In this document: positions 56,348 through 64,000 of the stretch, piece after piece
Layout: the number at the start of each line of letters is the position of its first letter
Numbering within the stretch: position 1 is the stretch's first letter
From: Paenibacillus cremeus
GTDB taxonomy: Bacteria > Bacillota > Bacilli > Paenibacillales > NBRC-103111
Direction: 5' to 3'
Length of the DNA: 64,000 nt
NCBI RefSeq assembly: GCF_007786445.1
Contig: NZ_VNJI01000038.1
Location: 1-64,000, forward strand
Made by a program: the position numbers and the translations under genes
Notes under the pieces: generated by a model
What the model was told of the DNA's origin: nothing
Databases searched by the model: none
The model's input: only the letters and a program-made list of their open reading frames with translations

Positions 56348-59300
56348 TTGAGGCTGTTCAAAAAGACGCTGGTATTTCTGCTGGCACTTATTTTTATATT
56401 AGGCACGAATAGTCAGATTGCATCCGTTCTTGCAGCTGAAATCAGTCAGCCGGACACCACGGTGCTGCAGAACGATTTTATTAAAATTACCGTCGATAAC
56501 CATACCGGCCGCTATGGGATTCGTACCGTAGAGGGGCAGCCGATCCGCAAGAAGGATCAGAACGTCAACCTGATGTTTAAAGGGGACGATCCTGAAACCT
56601 CTTTTACGACGTTTCGGATTGATGGGACGGACTATATTTTTGGAAATCCCTATAAGTTCGCTGCGGATTTCTTCTCGGAGATCACCCCGCCCCGCATTGT
56701 CAACAACAGCAACGGGACGCGGCAGATTGAAACCGTTTGGACCATTAAAGGCGTTGAAATCAAGCAAATTTTGATGCTGTATACGGATCCCACTGACAAG
56801 AAGAACGTTGGGAATGTCAATATTCGTTACGAAGTGGTCAACCATAGCGGCGCTCAGGTGCAGCTGGGATCGCGGATGCTTTTGGATACGATGGTAGGAA
56901 GCAACGACGGCCCGGCCTTCCAGGTCGGGACGGCCTATAAAGCACCTCTGCTGGTTGAACGAAAGCTGGTACATAATCCAGAGGACGATCCGACGATTTC
57001 GGAAGAGGATCGGCCGTTATATAAGCTTCCTCCGTACTGGGTCATGCGGGATACGCTCGATTTAACGAATCCGCAGGCGACGAACGTGATGGCGTACGGC
57101 TTTAACAATTTTAGCGAGAAAAACATTAATATAGTCGATGAAATGATCGTCGGTCACTGGAACGGGCTGGCGAACACCAAGTGGGATTATACCCCGAACA
57201 GGAACCTCGATTACACCCGAGATACGAATGATTATGGTACGGCGGATTCTGCGGTGGCGTTTTATTGGAATCCGAAGTCTTTGGCTGTCAATGCGGCTCA
57301 GTCATTTGAGACGGTTTATGGTTTAGGTGAGATCGTGGAACCGGACAAAGTGTTCTCCATCCGCTATCTGGACCCTCCGCAGCAGCTGGCAACATTAAGC
57401 GACAGCAGCGCTTATGTGGATGAAGGGATTTTTGATCTGAACGCTGAAATCGAGAACCTTCCTTCGTTCAATATGGAGCATTCCAGTATTCAGGTACAGA
57501 TGGAGCTGGAATCCGGCTTGAGCTTTGTGAAGCTGGATGAGCAGGGGCGCATTGTGCGCGATGGAAACGGCAAGGCGGTCCTTGAATCTTTCCGCAGCAA
57601 GCAGCTGGAATTCCGCAAGACGGCGACGCCGGAGGAAGCTGAGAATGGTATTATTCCGAAATTCAAGCCGGGCGATACGATTACGGCGAGCTTTAAAGTT
57701 CAAGCGAAGGGCAAGCCTTGGCCAACGAACAAGCAGTACCTGTTGACGGCTAGAAGCCCAGAGACGACAAGCAAGCTTGAAGGGCAAACGGATGAAGGGA
57801 TTAAAGCCCAGTACGAGTCGAGCAAATCCAATTTTATTGTCCTTCCGCCGATTGGCAAAGCGGTTCCGACGTATTCCTACGCGGTGTCGCCGAAAGAAAC
57901 GTACAGCACCGACGTGAAATATATCAATGTCAATCTCACGAATATTGACGCCTACACTACGGGCAATGAAACGGTTAAGCCGAACTTTGACGTCTACTTC
58001 AAAGAAGTAGCTACAGGCAAACGGTACAAGGTGCCGGTACAAAGCTCCGTGCTGCTGAATCCAACGGATGACGGATTTCAGGGGGATATGCGGATTACTT
58101 ATCGTGGCGGCGACGAGGTAGACAAAGATGGCCAGACTATACCGGGTCAGACGGGACTTGGGCCAGAGCTTCCGCTCGGTGAGTACCAGGTGGAGATTCT
58201 TTATAAAGGGGATACCGGCGGCGATGCGGATATCGCTACGATGTATAACCTTACCACCACTCAAACGTTTGCTGTAACGGATAATGATGTAGCAAGAGTT
58301 CGGGAAGCGAGCATTATCGCCGTCTATAAGCAAACCGTGGATTTAAGCCATGTATCGGTATCCACAGCGAGCCAGTCGTTGGATGAGATTAATGAAGCGT
58401 TCCCTGGTGATCCGATTAAGGATGGTACGGCGTTATACACGGCAGTGAATAATTTTAGGAATGCCAAAATGTTCCTCGGCGCAGCCAGCAAAGCGCTCGA
58501 TCCAGAGTTTGAGCTTGGGGAATTTACAGACCCGCTGGAATCGTTGAAAGAAGTACCGGCTTACAATTATGAGCTGTTTGAATCCGAAGAAGAGATGGAC
58601 GAATTCTTCGAGGATGAGGACAAGGAGAAGCTGCTCGATATTCGCGGGATGATCCGTGAGGTCGGAACGGATGATAAGAAGCAAGTCATTGTCGATACGA
58701 AAACCGAGCGTGCCATTATTAACGGCGCCGTTGCTTACAAAGGGAAAGATATGGTGTTCTCCCGTGGGAAGCTCGATATTTTAGGCATGGGCTCGCATGG
58801 GTATGGTGACATTCCGTTCTTTGACACCCTGTTTGTAAAAGGCGAAGGCACGCTGAGTGTAGCCAGCAGCGGCTTCATTTTTCACCAGGGCGAATGGTCG
58901 CTCGATTTCTTCAACGGATTTGAGAAAACGCTTGGCGAAGGCTATACGATTAAGCAAGCCGAATATCCGGTGAAGAAGAATAAGAAGGATAACGAAGAAG
59001 ACAACACCCTGAACGGATCGTTACGCTGGGCGTCAGGGGCGTTGGGAGACCGATTGAACCCGCTCCGTCAGCTGATGATTCAACTAGTTTACTTTAACAA
59101 ACACAGTTTGTTCGTTGCACCAAGCTTTATGGTAGGCGGCTTTGGGGTCTCATTTAACGATTATATTTTAAGAGAAGGCGGAATTTCCTTCGGCGGTACG
59201 ATTTCCATGAAGGTCGTCGAAGCGGAGGTTCGCAATGTTATTTTTAACGATCAAGGCTTCGTAGGTATTGATGCGGGACTGAAGTTCGATCTCAACAAGC

Positions 59301-62300
59301 ATTTGGGCTTGATCGATCCGGAGGAACCCGAGAAGAAAGAAGGCGAGCCGGAAGAACCGTCTAAGCCGAGCGGTGAAATCAACATCGTCCACTACGTTCA
59401 GAAGGTAGAGGGCGTCAACAACGAGTACGGCATTAAGTTCAGCGCGCAGCTGAAGAATATGATGGAGATCGAGGCGGAGCTGTCGTTTAAACAGGTAGAC
59501 GATGGCAGGGTGCTGCCGGATGTCATTGCTTTCGGCACGACATTGCCTAAACCGGGTGTGCTAATCACAGGCGCAACCTATTTAACCGCAGTACGGGGGG
59601 CGGTGCGCGAGCTGGCAGATACCATTGCCGGCGGCACCGATGAGGATCCATTTCCTCTGACGATTGAGGCGGGAGTAAGCTTAAAGTTCGGCGTAGCTCC
59701 AGCGTATCATTTTGGCGATATTGACCTGACGCTGAAGCGGACTGGAATTAAACTGGAAGGAAGCTTGGCGTTCTCTCCGAAGGCGGAGCCGGAGGAAGAC
59801 GATTTGATTCCGATGCTGACCACCGCTTTGCTTGAGGCACAGTGGGTCAAGCCTTGGTTCGTACGATTGGAAGCGGAAGTGGACGTCGGCGGCTGGGGCT
59901 TTGTGATCGGAAAGGCGGGCATTTTTGTCGGCCAAAATCTGGAGAAGCACCGGATCGACTTCGAAGGCTACATCGGTGCCAAAGTCATTATTCCTGAAGA
60001 TGTGCCTGTCGTAGGCGGCTTGCCGCTCGCGAGCGTATTCTTCGGCTTGAATAACGATAAAATTTGGGGAAGCATTGGTTATTTGTTCATCACGATCGGG
60101 ATCACCTACTATTGGGGGGGCGGCGTGGAATTCGGCACGAACAGCGAGCAGCAGCCGGAGGGCTTTGCCAATCTGCTCATTGAAGATCCTAAGCACGGAC
60201 CGCGTTTGATGGTGATCGGACAAGGTATGAAAACTGTGGCTACATCTTGGGTGGAGACGGAGAAGGAAACCCGTGAAATTACGTATCGTGACGTAGCTCC
60301 AGGAGTCAAGATGATGGACAACGGTACGATGAGCGTTGGCATCGGCGGCATCACGGTGAAAAACAGTGGACGCGTTCACGAAATTCCAATGAGCGCTGTA
60401 TCGGGTAACGGCATCATCGAGATGGAGTATACCGATAAAGACATGCCTAGCTTTACTTTGAAGGATGCTGCAGGCAAGCCGTATCCAGTTGTGTTTGACA
60501 ATACCGGCACGAATCCGGAAGCCAATGCGTATACCCAATTCATCCCAGCGGCCAAATCCTCCGATAAGGTGGATCATCGCAAAGCGTATATTATTATTCC
60601 GCAAGACCGTCTGAAGGACGGCGGCAAATGGACGCTGACGGCTGTATCCGGCGTTGAAACGCGCTTGATTAATATCCCGACGTTGCCGCAATTGAAGGAA
60701 GTCAGCTTGGCAAAGAACAGTGCGGATGCCAACAAGTTTACAGCGAACTGGGCGGTAGACAATGCGAAGCCGGGTGACACGATCAATCTGTATCTGGCCA
60801 AAAATGCACTGAATGCTGAGAAGACTCAAGTCACCAAAAAGAATGCGGATGGCACTGAGGAACAAATCGAAGTGCTCGATTCGGGCGACCCAGGCATGCT
60901 GATTGCCAAGGATTTACCGGTGAATCAGAATGGCGGAGTTACAGGTTCGACCACACGAGGAAGCATGGAGATTGATGCCACCAAGGTTCGAATGATGAAC
61001 GAGGATGAAGACATTCGCGGGCTGCTGCAGCAGGGAGATTACTATCTGCGTGCCGAGCTCAAATCTGATGTCGCGTTCGGTACCAAGACGTCGGCGGAGA
61101 AGTTTGAAATTATTGATCCGCTTGCGCCGCAAGAAGTGAGTGATGTTAAGATCGAGCCTGCGGGCAACGGATACTTCGAGCTTTCCTTTAAACCGGGAGA
61201 GAAGAAGAACGGTCAAGATGGATTTGAGCGCAGCTTCGTGATTAACGCTCTACAGCAAGATAACGGGAAGCTGGCGCCGTATCCGAACTTCGGAGAGCTC
61301 ATGTTTACCGAATCCGAGCTGGAAAGTCATCTGAATAAGGACACCGGCCGATATGAAGGGATTCTGGTCGGAGGCTGGACAGCCATGACCACCAAGGATC
61401 CGAAAACCGGCGCGGTAGATCCGAAAGACGTGAAATACACGGGTCTTAAGGTTGGAGAAAACTACGTCGTAGGCGTTTCAGCCGTGACTAAGCCGACCAA
61501 GGACGCGGACAAAAATGAGAATTATCATTACGCCAAACGAATCGATAGTGCAAATACCTTACTGCCGATTCCTGTAAAGCCTGTTCTCGAAGCTGATCCA
61601 GGCAAGCTCGGTACACACAATCCTAAGATTGAACTGCTGACGAACAAAACGGAACAGAGCATCGATCTGTACTCCGACCAGCAGGATGTCGAGGTTGAAG
61701 CCTTCTACAACAATCAATCGGTTGGAAAAGTAAGTTTACAAAATGACGCGAGCGGAAGCCACGGGACGTTGAAGCTGAGCTCGTTTACGACCGACGGAAC
61801 GTATGGCATTGAATTGCGTGCTAAGAATACGAGGACGAAGGACCGTGCGGTGAAGATGCTGTACCTCACCGTGGACACGATTGCACCGGTGCTGTACTTG
61901 GATGAACCGATGCCAGGTGCTAGAACCGTTGGCGGGGTATTGAAGCTGGCGGGGACAACCTCGAACGATGGTAATCTGAAGGTGATTGTGAACGGGGACG
62001 AGAACCATGCGACTCTTGTGACCCCGCAGGCCAATGGTAAATTCACCAGTCAGATTCCTATCGTGACCAGCGATCCGACAGCCGAGGTGACCATCAAAGC
62101 GGTCGACCATGCAGGCAATGAGAATGTCGCTTCCGTGGTAGTCACGAATGACAAGTTCGTTGCACCTGCGGCACTCGTCCTGCAGCAAATGCCGGTGATG
62201 AAGCCGGGGGACCAGCAGAATCTGCAGCCGCTTCTGCGTATGGCGGACGGCAAAGACGCGCAAGGCAAGCCGAGATTTAGGGATGTACCGCTCGATGAGA

Positions 62301-63988
62301 AACTGCTCAGCCAGGTCAAATACTCCGTTCTTACAGGGGATGCGATTACACTGAGCGATGATGGCAAGGTTACGGCACAGTCGACTGGGGCAAGCCTTGT
62401 GCAAGCGTCTTATCAAGTGGCTGAAGGGGTTACGCTTCAGGCCATGGTCGCGGCGTCCGTAGCAGTGCCTGCACCGACGGCATTGGAGACATTAGGTGTT
62501 ACTTCTACAGCTGTAGCGAACAAACCAAATACAACAAGCTTAGCTCTGAGTAATACTGGAGAAATGCTCGGTTACCAGCTCGTATATAAAGTATTCCCGA
62601 AAGGGACGAGCGTAACGGAGACGACATTGAATCAAAATGTTAGTGATTGGAGCTTCCTGCCGGATAATCGTTTGATTCCTGCAAAGAACGGGGAACTTGT
62701 GGTTGTGGCGAAGAGGACTTCATCAGGTAAGCTGGCGGTTGCTGCAAGCAAAGTCATTTCTGCCAAGGTGTGGACTAACGAAGGAGGTCTTGCTGGAGCC
62801 GCAGGCGGCGGTGGCGGCGGTATGATGGGAAGCACGACGTCCGACACATTGATCAACGGACGCAAAGTATCCTCCGATGTGAAGGATGGCATCGCATCCG
62901 TTCAAGTGACAAGCAAAAATGCTGATCCAGCAGGAACTCAAGACCTGGTCATCGCATCACAGGATACATCGGTCAAAGGCTTCAAGATTAACCTGGAGCA
63001 AGCATTGAGTGAACAAGCCGTCAGCAAGCAAAAAAATATTACGATTGACCTGCCGATTGCTAAAGTGGTCCTGACACCGCAAATGCTTGCGGGCATGAAT
63101 CAGAATGTGGAGCTGGACATTCGTCCAAACAGCAGTGGTGCAATAGACGCCTTCGGACAGATCGCAGCAAGCGTGGACGCTTCCATGCTGGCCTCCGGTC
63201 AAGGGATTTCGATTACAACGAACATCCCGGATTCGAACTGGAGCTCTTATGTATCCACTCAAATTCCGGTGCCGACTACGATTGAACCGAAGGATATTAC
63301 GGCCGTTGTGCTGCAAGGCCCGAACGGCGAATGGACGCCATTGCCATGGAAGCTGGATACGTCCGGCAATGTCCAAGTTCAATTGACGGGACAAGGTAAC
63401 GTCGTCTTCTTGCAAAACGACAAGAAGTTCAGTGATGTTGACGACAGCTTCTGGGGCAAGGACAGCATACGACAAGCGGCATCCAAGCTGTTCGTGCTGG
63501 GCAAAGACGCGGACCGCTTTGAACCGGAGAGCAAGATTACCCGCGCTGAATATCCTACGATGCTGCTTCGTGCAGCAGGGATGATGCATAAGGCAGCAGA
63601 AGCTGACTTTAAGGATGTCAACTCGAGCGATTGGTTCAACCGAAGCGTAGCAATCGCTGCGAACATGGGCGTCGTGAACGGACTCGCAGACGGGTCTTAT
63701 GCACCACAAGCGCAAGTGTCGCGGATTGAAGCGATGGCTATGGCGGGACGGTTGCTGCAAGCGGTCGGACGCGGCGGAGACCTGCAAGCGGATGAAGCAG
63801 CCAAGCTGCTGAGCACCTTTGCGGATGGAGCATCGATTCCAGACTGGGCACGCATTCCTGTAGCGTTGTGCATCAAGAACGGCATTATTGAAGGCAGCAA
63901 CAACCAAATCAATCCTCAGGATCAGTTGACACGGACGCAGGCTGCGGCTATTGCAGTTCGACTGGATGCCTGGATTACAAGCAACTAA
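56348..63988 (+). CDS. Giant S-layer-anchored surface protein
   Basis: A protein of about 2546 residues. The TTG at 56348 is chosen: AGGAGG at 56335-56340 gives 7-nt spacing and a proper signal peptide follows (MRLFKKTLVFLLALIFILG, cleavage after LAA near residue 30). Residues 30-360 look like a beta-rich domain starting DTTVLQNDFIKITVDNHTGR. The middle (about 750-1320) has alternating-hydrophobicity strands. Fibronectin- or Ig-like modules follow (TVDTIAPVLYLDEP, VDHAGNENVASV). A glycine-rich linker (AGAAGGGGGGMMG) leads to three SLH domains in the last 187 residues, each with a T-R/S-R-x-E type motif (ITRAEYPTMLLR, VSRIEAMAMAGR, LTRTQAAAIAVR). SLH domains bind pyruvylated cell-wall polymer. 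Its function is unknown. Confidence 0.88.
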   Translation: MRLFKKTLVFLLALIFILGTNSQIASVLAAEISQPDTTVLQNDFIKITVDNHTGRYGIRTVEGQPIRKKDQNVNLMFKGDDPETSFTTFRIDGTDYIFGNPYKFAADFFSEITPPRIVNNSNGTRQIETVWTIKGVEIKQILMLYTDPTDKKNVGNVNIRYEVVNHSGAQVQLGSRMLLDTMVGSNDGPAFQVGTAYKAPLLVERKLVHNPEDDPTISEEDRPLYKLPPYWVMRDTLDLTNPQATNVMAYGFNNFSEKNINIVDEMIVGHWNGLANTKWDYTPNRNLDYTRDTNDYGTADSAVAFYWNPKSLAVNAAQSFETVYGLGEIVEPDKVFSIRYLDPPQQLATLSDSSAYVDEGIFDLNAEIENLPSFNMEHSSIQVQMELESGLSFVKLDEQGRIVRDGNGKAVLESFRSKQLEFRKTATPEEAENGIIPKFKPGDTITASFKVQAKGKPWPTNKQYLLTARSPETTSKLEGQTDEGIKAQYESSKSNFIVLPPIGKAVPTYSYAVSPKETYSTDVKYINVNLTNIDAYTTGNETVKPNFDVYFKEVATGKRYKVPVQSSVLLNPTDDGFQGDMRITYRGGDEVDKDGQTIPGQTGLGPELPLGEYQVEILYKGDTGGDADIATMYNLTTTQTFAVTDNDVARVREASIIAVYKQTVDLSHVSVSTASQSLDEINEAFPGDPIKDGTALYTAVNNFRNAKMFLGAASKALDPEFELGEFTDPLESLKEVPAYNYELFESEEEMDEFFEDEDKEKLLDIRGMIREVGTDDKKQVIVDTKTERAIINGAVAYKGKDMVFSRGKLDILGMGSHGYGDIPFFDTLFVKGEGTLSVASSGFIFHQGEWSLDFFNGFEKTLGEGYTIKQAEYPVKKNKKDNEEDNTLNGSLRWASGALGDRLNPLRQLMIQLVYFNKHSLFVAPSFMVGGFGVSFNDYILREGGISFGGTISMKVVEAEVRNVIFNDQGFVGIDAGLKFDLNKHLGLIDPEEPEKKEGEPEEPSKPSGEINIVHYVQKVEGVNNEYGIKFSAQLKNMMEIEAELSFKQVDDGRVLPDVIAFGTTLPKPGVLITGATYLTAVRGAVRELADTIAGGTDEDPFPLTIEAGVSLKFGVAPAYHFGDIDLTLKRTGIKLEGSLAFSPKAEPEEDDLIPMLTTALLEAQWVKPWFVRLEAEVDVGGWGFVIGKAGIFVGQNLEKHRIDFEGYIGAKVIIPEDVPVVGGLPLASVFFGLNNDKIWGSIGYLFITIGITYYWGGGVEFGTNSEQQPEGFANLLIEDPKHGPRLMVIGQGMKTVATSWVETEKETREITYRDVAPGVKMMDNGTMSVGIGGITVKNSGRVHEIPMSAVSGNGIIEMEYTDKDMPSFTLKDAAGKPYPVVFDNTGTNPEANAYTQFIPAAKSSDKVDHRKAYIIIPQDRLKDGGKWTLTAVSGVETRLINIPTLPQLKEVSLAKNSADANKFTANWAVDNAKPGDTINLYLAKNALNAEKTQVTKKNADGTEEQIEVLDSGDPGMLIAKDLPVNQNGGVTGSTTRGSMEIDATKVRMMNEDEDIRGLLQQGDYYLRAELKSDVAFGTKTSAEKFEIIDPLAPQEVSDVKIEPAGNGYFELSFKPGEKKNGQDGFERSFVINALQQDNGKLAPYPNFGELMFTESELESHLNKDTGRYEGILVGGWTAMTTKDPKTGAVDPKDVKYTGLKVGENYVVGVSAVTKPTKDADKNENYHYAKRIDSANTLLPIPVKPVLEADPGKLGTHNPKIELLTNKTEQSIDLYSDQQDVEVEAFYNNQSVGKVSLQNDASGSHGTLKLSSFTTDGTYGIELRAKNTRTKDRAVKMLYLTVDTIAPVLYLDEPMPGARTVGGVLKLAGTTSNDGNLKVIVNGDENHATLVTPQANGKFTSQIPIVTSDPTAEVTIKAVDHAGNENVASVVVTNDKFVAPAALVLQQMPVMKPGDQQNLQPLLRMADGKDAQGKPRFRDVPLDEKLLSQVKYSVLTGDAITLSDDGKVTAQSTGASLVQASYQVAEGVTLQAMVAASVAVPAPTALETLGVTSTAVANKPNTTSLALSNTGEMLGYQLVYKVFPKGTSVTETTLNQNVSDWSFLPDNRLIPAKNGELVVVAKRTSSGKLAVAASKVISAKVWTNEGGLAGAAGGGGGGMMGSTTSDTLINGRKVSSDVKDGIASVQVTSKNADPAGTQDLVIASQDTSVKGFKINLEQALSEQAVSKQKNITIDLPIAKVVLTPQMLAGMNQNVELDIRPNSSGAIDAFGQIAASVDASMLASGQGISITTNIPDSNWSSYVSTQIPVPTTIEPKDITAVVLQGPNGEWTPLPWKLDTSGNVQVQLTGQGNVVFLQNDKKFSDVDDSFWGKDSIRQAASKLFVLGKDADRFEPESKITRAEYPTMLLRAAGMMHKAAEADFKDVNSSDWFNRSVAIAANMGVVNGLADGSYAPQAQVSRIEAMAMAGRLLQAVGRGGDLQADEAAKLLSTFADGASIPDWARIPVALCIKNGIIEGSNNQINPQDQLTRTQAAAIAVRLDAWITSN

Positions 63989-64000
63989 TGACAGATGGGT

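Noticed and set aside
59681..60865. 394-codon minus-strand frame inside the SLH protein gene
   Set aside because: No start signal or recognisable domain; antisense artefact of the plus-strand gene.

Overview
The window looks like the chromosome of a Paenibacillus-type, spore-forming Gram-positive (Bacillales). The signs are strong AAGGAGG-type ribosome binding sites, frequent GTG and TTG starts, C-terminal S-layer homology (SLH) domains, a Spo0E-like protein, DUF3231 and CBO0543 proteins, CUT1 sugar transporters lacking their own ATPase, GH105 and GH116 enzymes, and 7TMR-type kinases coupled to a BTAD-domain regulator. No complete tRNA or rRNA gene is visible.

Region 1 (1 to about 17.1 kb) is accessory and visibly patchwork. 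It opens with a 23-bp tandem repeat array and two unrecognised genes. A compact three-gene operon follows (1953-3781) with two different TIR-domain proteins and a one-pass membrane protein, most likely an anti-phage or NAD-signalling module. Next come a truncated tyrosine recombinase with TTGGTAGGG repeats at its 3' end, an HNH protein with six zinc-ribbon repeats, a plasmid-style ParA/RHH partition pair, and a serine recombinase fragment. An ATP-dependent DNA ligase gene is split in two by a 6.25-kb segment bounded by a perfect 10-bp inverted repeat. That segment carries an AraC regulator and a divergent six-gene operon (two aldo/keto reductases, cupin, carboxymuconolactone decarboxylase-like protein, SDR, MFS efflux). 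A frameshifted phosphatase and the 3' half of a tRNA gene close the region.

Region 2 (17.2-27.9 kb) holds envelope and stress genes: DUF3231 and CBO0543 proteins; a run of secreted protein, ABC exporter, sensor kinase, response regulator and AlkD-like repair protein; a PhoX-type phosphatase behind three PHO-box-like TTTACA repeats; a multicopper oxidase remnant; and an MBL-fold hydrolase.

Region 3 (27.9-43.2 kb) is a coherent catabolic locus. It has two paralogous LacI regulators, an AraC regulator, a nucleoside-hydrolase-like enzyme, a CUT1 importer (two permeases and a lipoprotein), a GH116 glycosidase, two tandem ADP-ribosylglycohydrolase-family proteins, a Gfo/Idh/MocA oxidoreductase, RpiB and a ribokinase. 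Three CG-centred operator-like sites (before one lacI, before araC, before the first glycohydrolase gene) tie it together. The gene content suggests uptake of a ribose-bearing glycoside, cleavage of the N- or O-ribosyl bond inside the cell, and entry of ribose into the pentose phosphate pathway. The substrate is not known from sequence.

Region 4 (43.4-64 kb) has a P-loop kinase, a germin-like cupin, a GH105 unsaturated-uronyl hydrolase, a BTAD response regulator translationally coupled to a hybrid kinase with two kinase modules, and two giant secreted proteins (1802 and about 2546 residues). The second giant ends in three SLH domains and stops just before the window edge.
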